From Gelidibacter mesophilus DSM 14095 (GTDB lineage Bacteria; Bacteroidota; Bacteroidia; Flavobacteriales; Flavobacteriaceae), in NCBI RefSeq assembly GCF_000423005.1, contig NZ_AUHD01000005.1, positions 1 to 64,000 on the forward strand: DNA of 64,000 nt, read 5' to 3'. The notes under the pieces are model-generated. The model was not told where the DNA came from. It saw nothing but the letters and a program-made list of their open reading frames with translations, and made no database searches. This document shows positions 45,440 through 53,526 of this stretch, piece by piece; within the stretch, counting starts at the first letter, position 1, and each line of letters begins with the position of its first letter. The position numbers and the translations under genes were made by a program.

Positions 45440-46465
45440 CTATTCTAGCCATAAGCCTTTTCCTATGCTATTTAAAAAATCTTCAACACCTTTTCTTATT
45501 GGAATCGGTAGGCTATGTAAGCGTTTTTGAATCGGTAGTTTTCCCATTTTATCAAGTGGTGTCATTGATAAATACAAATCATCATTTGATCTGTTCCAAA
45601 ATCCAAAGATATATTCCTCTCCAGGCTCGATAATGATCCTTTCTTTAAAGGTAACTGTGCCTGCATGTGTTGGGCTGTCAGGATGGACCTGATTTTTATT
45701 TACGGTAAGTTTAAATTTGATTTCTTTGGATTCGTTGTCAAATTGTACAGATGAACCTATTTTACTTTTATGTTCATTGCCATGCACATAATCATACTCA
45801 TCATTTAAGCGGGATAAAAATTGATAATCGTCAATGTAGTTTCTATTCCAATTATTCATTATAAGGAATACTAGATTTTCCGCTTCTAAAATCCGTAATG
45901 CTGAAAATAGTTTTTTATAAGCCACCAAACCTTTACCGTAATAGTGCTTTTTCAACTCTGCTAAACTATTTAATTGAATAGCGTGTTTTAAAACTCCATT
46001 TTCAAATCCAGAAAGATTTAGCCAAACTTTCTTATCTATAGCGGTATTGGAATCTCTAATTTTCTCTTTTAATCGCTCTTTCCTTAGTTCTTCTTGATGT
46101 AGTTTTTCTTGTTCGTGTTTCTCTTGAAATAGAGTATGGCAATGACTACATTTAAATCTATAAGATGATTTTCTTATTTTGGAGGTATAAAGTCTAAACT
46201 GAGTTTGGCTTTTAGGATGCTGAATTTCCATTGAGTTGCAGTCTGAACACAATAGGTAGAAACTCATTGTTGAGTACTCTAGAACTAAATCATTCAAGTC
46301 TTTTTGTGAAATTCCAACCGCAATTCGCAATTTGCTTGGTTGATTAATTAACTTGAAATCTTCATCAAACTCCCAATACTTTTCTAATAGTTCGGTTTGT
46401 TCTGGTGATAATTCATTTGAGATTTGTAGTTGTATGTTGGCGATTTTGTTTAAGATGTTTTCCAT
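45440..46465 (-). CDS. hypothetical protein with a zinc-ribbon-like segment
   Basis: A 341-residue soluble protein I do not recognise. Residues about 72-115 have two Cys pairs in zinc-ribbon spacing (YLLCSDC and FKCSHCHTLF), followed by a highly charged helix (about 118-145) likely to form a coiled coil. The C-terminal half is mixed. It lies between the lipoprotein gene and the palindromic gap that borders the mobility module. Confidence 0.65.
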   Translation of the reverse strand: MENILNKIANIQLQISNELSPEQTELLEKYWEFDEDFKLINQPSKLRIAVGISQKDLNDLVLEYSTMSFYLLCSDCNSMEIQHPKSQTQFRLYTSKIRKSSYRFKCSHCHTLFQEKHEQEKLHQEELRKERLKEKIRDSNTAIDKKVWLNLSGFENGVLKHAIQLNSLAELKKHYYGKGLVAYKKLFSALRILEAENLVFLIMNNWNRNYIDDYQFLSRLNDEYDYVHGNEHKSKIGSSVQFDNESKEIKFKLTVNKNQVHPDSPTHAGTVTFKERIIIEPGEEYIFGFWNRSNDDLYLSMTPLDKMGKLPIQKRLHSLPIPIRKGVEDFLNSIGKGLWLE

Positions 46466-46502
46466 ATTACTTCATAAAAAAAGCGTGGAACTGAACTTGT
46501 CG

Positions 46503-46614
46503 GCATAAGAGGTATCGCCAGACACCCACCCACCAAACAAGAACAGCCCACGCAGTAACGTGGGCGTCTTGCTTTAATGTTGGCGGGAATATTATTCTGG
46601 CGATTTCCTTATGC
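46503..46614. repeat. 112-bp imperfect palindrome at the edge of the mobility module
   Basis: GCATAAGAGGTATCGCCAGA (46503-46522) faces TCTGGCGATTTCCTTATGC (46596-46614). In the centre GCCCACG (46546-46552) and CGTGGGC (46559-46565) form a perfect stem around CAGTAA. The whole gap 46466-46800 has no convincing gene. The structure could be a mobile palindrome, an attC-like site or a replication/transfer origin. Confidence 0.75.
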
Positions 46615-46800
46615 AACGATTAAAGCTAAAACAGCGCTTTATAATTTAATTGTTTTTTTCTATTCTATATTTTTCAAATTAATTTTAACAAATTTAGGGA
46701 TATTAATTTTGATTAGCTTAGTGCTTTTGTTGAAAAACGATCAGAAAAACGATTTAGCAATGCTATATAATACTGCTAGTGATAATTGTTCTAACAATTG

Positions 46801-47049
46801 TTAATCTATGCTTGAATTACTTTTCGACTTAAGATATAAGTGTAACGCATCATTAATAACTTCTTTAATTTTTAGGTCTTCTTCCAATGCTCTCAATTTT
46901 ACTTCTCTTAAAAGTTTTTTAGGGAGATAGAATGAAAATTGAATTTCATCTTCCTGTTTAACCTTGATTGGCATTACCTTTTGAATAGTCTTTACTTGAC
47001 TACTTGCTTTTGCCTGATTTATTAGATCACTCATTTTATCCTTTTCCAT
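46801..47049 (-). CDS. ribbon-helix-helix protein, partner of ParA
   Basis: An 82-residue protein with a polar N-terminus and a ribbon-helix-helix at about 38-76 (EIQFSFYLPKKLLREVKLRA, then EVINDALHLYL). It follows the parA-like gene by 50 bp. Small RHH proteins next to ParA act as centromere-binding partners or operon repressors in plasmids and integrative elements. Confidence 0.7.
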   Translation of the reverse strand: MEKDKMSDLINQAKASSQVKTIQKVMPIKVKQEDEIQFSFYLPKKLLREVKLRALEEDLKIKEVINDALHLYLKSKSNSSID

Positions 47050-47099
47050 AATTGTATAATTCTATTTTTATATAATGCTATAATTCCAGATTTATATAT

Positions 47100-47690
47100 C
47101 TATATAAGACTTTTCAAAAGCTCTTTGGTTAAATTATCCAATTTCTTCTGTGCATTTTTATCAGTTCTAACACCGCCAACTAAAACAGATCTAGTAAACG
47201 ATACTAAATCTGAAATATGAGTTTCAGCAATTTTTACGTTATACTCTGCCAATCCAATCAGGATATCTAAAGTTAGCGTGGTATTAGCTTTTACCATATT
47301 AAAAACTACCATTGTTTTATTTATTTTACCTTCATTTTCAATTAGGTCTATGGTACCTTTGATGGCCAATAGGTCTAGAATACCTGCTTTTGTTGGAATG
47401 AGAACTAAATCTGCTGTCTGTATCAATTTTGATAAGTGGTTTGATAGATAAGGAGGTGTGTCAATGAAGATAAAATCATAATTGAGCTTTTGAATACTAT
47501 CAACTTCATTTTGTAAGGGAATAATATCAAAACTTGTAACCACATTTTTCAACTGAGCTAAACTGCCTTGCAAATCCATATCAATCATAGCTACTTTGGC
47601 ACTAGCTGAAATATTTTGAGCGAGGTTAAAGGCGAGCGTAGATTTTCCAACCCCTCCTTTTTGATGTGTAATTAAAATAATTTTCGTCAT
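47100..47690 (-). CDS. parA: ParA family ATPase
   Basis: A 196-residue Walker-type ATPase for partition of the excised element or for placing the relaxosome. The deviant Walker A motif HQKGGVGKSTLAFNLA is at residue 8, motif 2 (VAMIDMDLQGSL) near 33 and the Walker B region FIFIDTPPYLS near 72. The size is that of the short ParA types of small elements. It lies 7 bp after the relaxase gene. Confidence 0.9.
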   Translation of the reverse strand: MTKIILITHQKGGVGKSTLAFNLAQNISASAKVAMIDMDLQGSLAQLKNVVTSFDIIPLQNEVDSIQKLNYDFIFIDTPPYLSNHLSKLIQTADLVLIPTKAGILDLLAIKGTIDLIENEGKINKTMVVFNMVKANTTLTLDILIGLAEYNVKIAETHISDLVSFTRSVLVGGVRTDKNAQKKLDNLTKELLKSLI

Positions 47691-47697
47691 AATTGTA

Positions 47698-48438
47698 TTA
47701 TCTAGATCTGTGGTTGTTGAATTTGATTTCTTGATCTTTGTAGCTTAAAAGCTTTTCGATTCCTTTTAGGGATAATTTTCTGTCAATTTCAGAACCCTTT
47801 TTGCTCACACCATTTTTATCGATGAATGAAATCCCTCTACCGATTTTGGTTTTAATATTCTGATTTTTAAGGTGAAAAACTATATCTTCAATAGAATCTG
47901 ATATCGATATGGCAGAAAATATAGCCTCTTTCAAATCTGTTGATCGTTTGTCGGTAGGTATGAACTGTTCCTGTGCTTTAATTTTTTCAAGTTTGCGCTC
48001 TACTTTTCGCAAATCATACTTCTTTTCTATTTCACGGCAATAATCGAGATTTTTATAATGCGTAAAACTATCAGGTACTGCTAGATTGTTATCCATAATT
48101 CTACTAGCGACTATGTGGATGTGTTCTTTCTCTGAACCTTCCTCGTGGATATAAGTTGCGTACATATTGTTTTGAAAGCCTATTTTCTTCGCGTAACCCT
48201 CTGAAATATCAATCCAGTCTTGATTGTTCAGTTTACCCTTGTCTTCTGGAGCAATTCTAATTTTAATGTGAAAGGCTTTTTTTTCACAACGATCATTTCG
48301 TTTTTCCATTTCTTTCATCTGCTCAAATATTTGAGAGGCATTTCCTAAACACTTATTACTAATTAATAATTCGCCTCCTTTTTCACAATAAGAAAGTGCA
48401 TTGCTTGTATATGATATGGATTGTAGCTTTGCTATCAT
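47698..48438 (-). CDS. relaxase (mobilization nuclease)
   Basis: The relaxase nicks the transfer origin and pilots the DNA strand. The 246-residue protein has a probable catalytic Tyr in NALSYCEKGGEL (Tyr 17) and the three-His metal motif HEEGSEKEHIHIV near 105-117. It is shorter than most relaxases of this type (around 350 or more), having little after the catalytic domain, but all key residues are there. It overlaps the coiled-coil membrane protein gene by 4 bp and forms one operon with mobC. Confidence 0.9.
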   Translation of the reverse strand: MIAKLQSISYTSNALSYCEKGGELLISNKCLGNASQIFEQMKEMEKRNDRCEKKAFHIKIRIAPEDKGKLNNQDWIDISEGYAKKIGFQNNMYATYIHEEGSEKEHIHIVASRIMDNNLAVPDSFTHYKNLDYCREIEKKYDLRKVERKLEKIKAQEQFIPTDKRSTDLKEAIFSAISISDSIEDIVFHLKNQNIKTKIGRGISFIDKNGVSKKGSEIDRKLSLKGIEKLLSYKDQEIKFNNHRSR

Positions 48439-49031
48439 TCTTCAAGTTTTTTTAGTTCTGCCTCTAAAGAATTCCTCCTAAGTCGTGTTTCATATTTATG
48501 TTTTAAATCACTGATTTTCTGTAAGATTACAGTGTCTTTTAGTCTAATCTGCTGTAATGTATTTTCTAGATGCTGAGCAGTTCCATTTTTTTCGGAAGCA
48601 GAATGAAAAAACACATAGTCATAAACTAGTTGATAATTATCTCTTTCTTCTTTCAAAACACTTTTCTCATTTAAATATTGGGGGATATATTTAAAGATTG
48701 GATAGCTCAATAGCACTAGAAATATTATAGATAATAAAAATTTAGAGCTAAAAGGCGTGTCTTTACCGAATAGGACATATTCTGTATTTTGATTGATAAC
48801 TGTTGGAATTTCCTCTAGTACTTCTTTTAATTTTTCTTTTGAAAAACTCAAACTTTTCTTCAAAATGCTTTGATTGCTTAAAATACTTTTTATGTTATCT
48901 TCTTGACTTACTAAAATATCTTTGTCTATTTGAGATGCATTAGAATTATCAATTTTGTTTGAAATTTCATTCAATTTATCTGATACATTTTGCATCAGAT
49001 TTAGAATTATATTGTCATTATTTTCTGCCAT
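48435..49031 (-). CDS. coiled-coil membrane protein in the mob operon
   Basis: A 198-residue protein with an N-terminal helical/coiled-coil part (about 5-75), one transmembrane helix (about 98-116, SKFLLSIIFLVLLSYPIFKYIP) and a charged C-terminal helix. No family is recognised. The place between mobC and relaxase suggests a link of the relaxosome to the membrane or to the helper's coupling protein; this is inference from context. Confidence 0.65.
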   Translation of the reverse strand: MAENNDNIILNLMQNVSDKLNEISNKIDNSNASQIDKDILVSQEDNIKSILSNQSILKKSLSFSKEKLKEVLEEIPTVINQNTEYVLFGKDTPFSSKFLLSIIFLVLLSYPIFKYIPQYLNEKSVLKEERDNYQLVYDYVFFHSASEKNGTAQHLENTLQQIRLKDTVILQKISDLKHKYETRLRRNSLEAELKKLEE

Positions 49032-49041
49032 AATTGAAAAT

Positions 49042-49377
49042 TTATAGTTGAGATTTTATTTCTAGAATATGATTTTTTATTGCCTCTATATCATCTAAAA
49101 CAGCCTTTTGGTCTGCAATCATAAACTGGACTCCCGAGTTTAATTTCTTTGAAATTTGATTCAAATTCACACCAATTTTTATTAATTGGGAAGTGTAATT
49201 TGTAACATCAATATTTTTTTTATTGACCTCAAAAATTGGTTTACCTAGTTTCTCTAGTACACAATTTCTAATGTAGAAAGAGGCTTTTATTTGGAGTAAT
49301 TCACATTGATCATTGAGCAGTATTTTATCTTCAGATGCTAAATAAAATATAACTCTATCTTTATTTTTTGACTTCAT
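49042..49377 (-). CDS. mobC: MobC-like mobilization protein
   Basis: A 111-residue relaxosome accessory protein. It has the expected ribbon-helix-helix-like N-terminus (RVIFYLASEDKILLNDQCEL, then KASFYIRNCVLEKLGKP) and the MobC helix TSQLIKIGVNLNQISKKLN near 70-90. The frame is open upstream to a GTG at 49473, but that stretch coincides with palindromic non-coding DNA, so ATG at 49375-49377 is chosen. MobC binds the origin of transfer and helps the relaxase open it. Confidence 0.85.
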   Translation of the reverse strand: MKSKNKDRVIFYLASEDKILLNDQCELLQIKASFYIRNCVLEKLGKPIFEVNKKNIDVTNYTSQLIKIGVNLNQISKKLNSGVQFMIADQKAVLDDIEAIKNHILEIKSQL

Positions 49378-49493
49378 AATTTTCTTAATTATGGGGTTTG
49401 TTTCTATGAGCAGCTTTTGCTGCGAATAGCCAGGCTTGGGCATAAGTGTGAACGGAGTGGTCACGTTGCCCACGACTGGCTAAGCCCAGCACC
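49378..49493 (-). other. candidate origin of transfer (oriT)
   Basis: A 116-bp non-coding, unusually G+C-rich gap just upstream of mobC. It holds GCAGC-TTTT-GCTGC (about 49410-49423), a related pair CCAGGCTTGGGC / GCTAAGCCCAGC (about 49431-49490) and TGTGAACGGAGTGGTCACG. The position before mobC and relaxase and the clustered inverted repeats fit an oriT. The nick site is not identified. Confidence 0.5.
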
Positions 49494-50333
49494 TTACTTT
49501 TGTTGGCTTATTAAATAGTCGTTTAGATCGTTGTGTTCTGAGTAGTGTACACTACAATCAATGACCTCATTTTTGGTGTTATCTTCAATGTATTTTAAGG
49601 CTGTCTTTCCAGAGACGTCATTATCAAACAAAACTTTGATTTTGGAATAGTTTTGCACTAACGCCAATGTGTTTTTAACAAGCGCTGTGCTATTGAGAAT
49701 AATAAAATCTTCCTTTGGAATTTTATTTTTGAGTGTCAAGTAGGCTAACGCATCCCATCCTGATTCAAAAAGAGAAACAGTATTTGATTGATTCAAAAAA
49801 GTTGTAATGGACTTTTTTCCAAGACAGCCTTTAAAAAATTTGTTTCGTATTTCGAAGCCCTCTAAATCGTTTCTAAATCCAATGCCATAATACTCTTTTT
49901 TGTTGTCGAATGTATAATGGATCTGGTGGAAAAATTGTCTGGCAAAATCGAGATTTATTTTTCTTTCATCGAGGTATGCTAACAAGTTTCTGTTCTTGAG
50001 ATCAGTTATTTTTAGTATCGAATAAGTGGACTTATTAGCTTTAGGCGTTTCTTCTTTACGATGAAAGGAAAAAGTATTAATTGAAAGGATATTAAGAGCT
50101 TCCTTTGGAGAGCAATTGTTTAAATGCATTATTAGGTCTATAATTGATCCTCCTTCGTTCGTGCCATAATCCACCCATAAATTCTTAACTCGGTCAACTT
50201 TTAGTGATGCTGTTTTTTCATTTCTGAATGGAGAAGAGAACATTGAGTATTTTCCATAATTTTTTTCAGGTTCCAGGCCAAGTTTTTTCAGGTAGGAAAT
50301 GATGTCTATGTTTTTTGCTTCTTTAAAGTTCAT
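49494..50333 (-). CDS. CHC2/TOPRIM DNA primase of the mobile element
   Basis: A 279-residue primase-like protein. The N-terminal part follows the CHC2 domain pattern (KYSMFSSPFRNEKTASLKVD, then NLWVDYGTNEGGSIIDLIM), but the zinc-binding Cys/His residues are replaced, as in other Bacteroidetes mobilizable elements. The TOPRIM part (about 180-275) has VSLFESGWDALAYL with the Glu and KIKVLFDNDVSGKTAL with DND. It probably primes replication after excision or transfer, with the helicase encoded 5 bp upstream. Confidence 0.87.
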   Translation of the reverse strand: MNFKEAKNIDIISYLKKLGLEPEKNYGKYSMFSSPFRNEKTASLKVDRVKNLWVDYGTNEGGSIIDLIMHLNNCSPKEALNILSINTFSFHRKEETPKANKSTYSILKITDLKNRNLLAYLDERKINLDFARQFFHQIHYTFDNKKEYYGIGFRNDLEGFEIRNKFFKGCLGKKSITTFLNQSNTVSLFESGWDALAYLTLKNKIPKEDFIILNSTALVKNTLALVQNYSKIKVLFDNDVSGKTALKYIEDNTKNEVIDCSVHYSEHNDLNDYLISQQK

Positions 50334-50338
50334 TGCTT

Positions 50339-51817
50339 TTAATGAGTTGTGTTTTGTTCAATAAAAAGAGGGTATCCATAACTTTTTCTCTCTCCTAACT
50401 TGAATCCGATTTTCTTTAGATTACGTGAGAATTTTCGACTAGAATAAATACTATACTGATTCATCCTACAATAGTTTTCATATTCGAAGTAAACTTCCTG
50501 GAGCGGTCTGGTTTTATGCATAGAGACCTCGTATCCTTCGTCTTCTAAAAACATTAATACACTATCGCTTTCTTTTTGGTATTGTAAAACTTCATCTTGT
50601 ACTATTTTACTTTGAGTAAAGTCTTTATTTTTAAGCAGTCGAGATAATCCGTTTAATACCCAGTTAAATACTCCGGATAGTTCATCTTTTATGATTTTTT
50701 TTGAAAGTTCCTTGTCTTGGTCTTGAGAAGGTATAGTGACTCTGAATGGAAGAATTATAAACCTTCTGAAAAACGCATTGGTATTTTCAACTTCTTTAGG
50801 TAGCTCATTGCAGTTGAACATTAATTTGGCATAATCAGTGATAATCTGAGTGTCCTTATATAGTAACTTTGCTTCTACAGGCTCTCCTGAAACCAGCTGT
50901 TTGAAAATACTACTTTCTAGCTTTCCGTTGATTTCACTGGAGTAGTTAAGGAGTTTATTACCTAATTGAGCTCTTGAGTTTCCTTGGTCGTCAGTTAATC
51001 TGTTTAGAGAGAAATTTGTAACATTTTGACTGCCTAACAATGCCATCAGTATTTCGAACAAAACGCTCTTGCCGTTGGCGCCAGATCCGAATAAAAGCAA
51101 AACTTTTTCCAGTTTTAAGACACTGTTTTTTACGAATATATATCCTAGATATTCCGCCAATATGTTTTGCAACTCTATTTCTGGCAGCACTTTATCTAGA
51201 AATTTTTTAAATTGGGGTGCTTCCGCTTCGCTATTATGGTCGAACGGCAGTTGATAGGTTAAAAAATCTGACTTATCGAAAGGTCTTAAAATTTGTTTCC
51301 TAGATGTTATTTCAAAAGTTCCGTTATTCAGATTTATTAGAGTAGTGTTGCTTTTGTTCTCAGCTTCTTTTAATCGAGCATCAGATAGAAATTGTTTATG
51401 CAAATCATCCTTGAAAATGTGATATTTAGCATCGAATTTATAAATGCCCATTTTTAAGGCGACATCTCCTAAGAAGTCTTTGGAGTTGTTTTCGCTTATA
51501 ACTTCCCAATATTGGGAATTAAATAAATAGATTGAATTATTTTTACGACAAAAGCTATAGCCATTATCATCTACCACTTTTAATAATATCTCTACACAAG
51601 AAACCAAAAAATGTTTTTTTTGAAGTTTACCTTGGCCCTCTGGTTGATCACAATATTCTCTAAAATCAACAGGCCTAATGCAATCGATTATTTTTTCTAG
51701 AATGTCATTAACTCGGTTTCTTACTGTTCTTTCTGAGGAATCATTAACTGATTTCAAAAGAGTTCCGTTTTCATTCAGTATCTCTTCAATACTAATAGTA
51801 GATATATGTGCGCTCAT
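50339..51817 (-). CDS. P4/D5-type superfamily 3 helicase
   Basis: A 492-residue replication protein. A D5_N-like region (about 100-220) precedes the SF3 ATPase: Walker A LLFGSGANGKSVLFEILMAL near 250-270, and a Walker B region near 330 (YAKLMFNCNELP). The C-terminus has the winged-helix part common in this group (YFEYENYCRMNQYSIYSSRKF). It unwinds DNA for replication of the excised element. The unit helicase, primase, mobC, relaxase is a standard arrangement of mobilizable Bacteroidetes elements. Confidence 0.87.
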   Translation of the reverse strand: MSAHISTISIEEILNENGTLLKSVNDSSERTVRNRVNDILEKIIDCIRPVDFREYCDQPEGQGKLQKKHFLVSCVEILLKVVDDNGYSFCRKNNSIYLFNSQYWEVISENNSKDFLGDVALKMGIYKFDAKYHIFKDDLHKQFLSDARLKEAENKSNTTLINLNNGTFEITSRKQILRPFDKSDFLTYQLPFDHNSEAEAPQFKKFLDKVLPEIELQNILAEYLGYIFVKNSVLKLEKVLLLFGSGANGKSVLFEILMALLGSQNVTNFSLNRLTDDQGNSRAQLGNKLLNYSSEINGKLESSIFKQLVSGEPVEAKLLYKDTQIITDYAKLMFNCNELPKEVENTNAFFRRFIILPFRVTIPSQDQDKELSKKIIKDELSGVFNWVLNGLSRLLKNKDFTQSKIVQDEVLQYQKESDSVLMFLEDEGYEVSMHKTRPLQEVYFEYENYCRMNQYSIYSSRKFSRNLKKIGFKLGERKSYGYPLFIEQNTTH

Positions 51818-51989
51818 ATGATTGCCATATATTTATATACAAGGATTCTCAAAGCCCCAACTGTAAGACTTAGTTTAATTGGTTCGTTATAGAGATGTTT
51901 CAAAAAAGAATTATTCTCTATTTCGGTTTGTGAGTTTGATTTGTTATCTTGTGCTTGAATTTTTCGAAGGTTGTTGTAATGCTCTATCA

Positions 51990-52328
51990 TTACTTCAACC
52001 TTTTCTTTTTAGAAGCAAAAAACTCATCAGTCTCAGATTCTATTGCCTTAATGGTTTTTTGCTCACCCGACTGGATCCATTCAATTATTTCAGACTTGAA
52101 GAAGAAACTTCTGCCGTTTTTTTTGTGGTATGGAATAGTTTTTTTTCTACAAAACTCATAAATAGTTTTCGGCTTGTAACCTGTTAGTTTGGCTATTTGG
52201 TTAATGTCTTTAGGATCTTCATCTTCAGAAATTACTAATGTAGGCAACCTTGATGAGTCTTTTAGGTCAAGTATTAAGTCTTCAATGTTTCTTAATCTTG
52301 ATTCAATAAGTTTAAATGGATTTTCCAT
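51990..52328 (-). CDS. helix-turn-helix protein, excisionase-like
   Basis: A 112-residue protein with a MerR/excisionase-type helix-turn-helix in its second half: INQIAKLTGYKPKTIYEFCRKKTIPYH near 45-71, then KKNGRSFFFKSEIIEWI. Its position between the integrase side and the replication genes is typical for Xis-like or control proteins of such elements. The 172-bp gap to the helicase gene shows nothing special. Confidence 0.85.
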   Translation of the reverse strand: MENPFKLIESRLRNIEDLILDLKDSSRLPTLVISEDEDPKDINQIAKLTGYKPKTIYEFCRKKTIPYHKKNGRSFFFKSEIIEWIQSGEQKTIKAIESETDEFFASKKKRLK

Positions 52329-52404
52329 CTTGTAGTGTTTTTAAGTTCGCTACAAAGATGTGATGTAAGTGAAGAGGGTAACCAGTTGTAATCGGTTACA
52401 AATG

Positions 52405-53436
52405 TTAGTAATTATACTTTTTTGCTCGTTCTTTTATTAGCTTTAGCTCTCTTACAGCCTTCTCTGTGTGGTCGTTAGAAATATTTTCGATTACAATTTC
52501 ATGTAATCTTATTTTATTTTTAACTTTTTTTGATGTACTATTATCATCTATTCCTGTCCTATTTGATTGAGAAGTATAATATCTAAATTTTTGGTAAAGA
52601 GCTTCTCCAGATGACAAGCCAAAAGATTCTATAATTTTATTACAGTTTTTTCTAGTTACTGTAATATTTTCATAGACACATATTAAAGCGATTTGGTGTA
52701 TTGTTAGCTTAGCTTTAGCCTTTGATTCAACTTTAAAATTGGCGCTATAAGAATGTTTCTGAAATAATGGTGCAAAAAGACGGTTTTGCGAAAAAATAAT
52801 GCACCATGCTTTGTAATAGTAGCCTTCAAGTTGACCATCGTTAAAAGCACTATATATTTTATGCGTGTTTGCTTCTCTCAACAGTGTAAATCCTCCGCGA
52901 TTAGTCCAGGTTTTATTTCGTGTTAAATATTCAAATACTTTATAAGAAAAATCCTCTCTGTTTGCGAACATTGGTAAGTGTGGTTTTATCTTATCATTTT
53001 CAAATTCATTAAATCCTTTTCTAAATCCTTCTGCATATTCAGTAAAATACGGTTTTAAGTCCAAAAAAGTTTTTATATTTTTTTTCCCATTGAGATGCAT
53101 GTCGAAGTTGTTTTGAACAACTCCATTTAACTTGTTGCACAAGCTTTCTCTACTAAAGAAAGCTCCTTCAATAATAAATGGGTAAGGTGAATATAGTAAA
53201 TGTTCTAAATCATTATCAATTGCTTTACTTCTGCAACTTTTTTTTTCTAATAGTTTTCGAGTTGATTTAAAATAAAATTCCGTGATGCTTTTGTCAATGG
53301 AATTGTTATCAAATAAAATTTCATGCATAAAATCCCAAGGGACTATAATGCTGGTTTTGTTGCTAGACCAATTAAAAAAACCACTAATATTTTTTAATTG
53401 GTCTATAAGCTTTATGTCGATCAATATATCTTTCAT
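52405..53436 (-). CDS. hypothetical mobile-element protein beside the integrase
   Basis: A 343-residue soluble protein I do not recognise. No catalytic motif is seen. A helical C-terminal part KLTIHQIALICVYENITVTR (about 245-265), followed by KFRYYTSQSNRTG, resembles a domain often found in proteins next to integrases of Bacteroidetes elements. It lies between the integrase and the Xis-like gene on the same strand, so it may regulate integration or excision. Confidence 0.7.
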   Translation of the reverse strand: MKDILIDIKLIDQLKNISGFFNWSSNKTSIIVPWDFMHEILFDNNSIDKSITEFYFKSTRKLLEKKSCRSKAIDNDLEHLLYSPYPFIIEGAFFSRESLCNKLNGVVQNNFDMHLNGKKNIKTFLDLKPYFTEYAEGFRKGFNEFENDKIKPHLPMFANREDFSYKVFEYLTRNKTWTNRGGFTLLREANTHKIYSAFNDGQLEGYYYKAWCIIFSQNRLFAPLFQKHSYSANFKVESKAKAKLTIHQIALICVYENITVTRKNCNKIIESFGLSSGEALYQKFRYYTSQSNRTGIDDNSTSKKVKNKIRLHEIVIENISNDHTEKAVRELKLIKERAKKYNY

Positions 53437-53482
53437 GTAATTTTTTTCGAATCTTATTTCTTTATTTAAATCAACAATATTA

Positions 53483-53517
53483 ATGTAGTAAGTGTAGCAA
53501 ATGCAGTTCTAAAAACA
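53483..53517 (-). repeat. terminal repeat, copy C (inverted)
   Basis: The complement of copies A and B at the left island end: on the minus strand it reads TTTTTAGAACTGCATTTGCT and then ACACTTACTACAT. It sits in the gap behind the integrase gene. Copies at both ends suggest a bound site shared by recombination or replication proteins. Confidence 0.75.
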
Positions 53518-53526
53518 AACTTTATT

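Noticed and set aside
46577-46804. 75-codon hydrophobic open frame on the plus strand
   Set aside because: It starts inside the 112-bp palindrome and has no signal, family resemblance or partner; A+T-rich DNA readily gives such hydrophobic frames.
51879-52187. Overlapping plus-strand open frames opposite the HTH gene
   Set aside because: They are antisense shadows of the well-supported excisionase-like gene 51990-52328.
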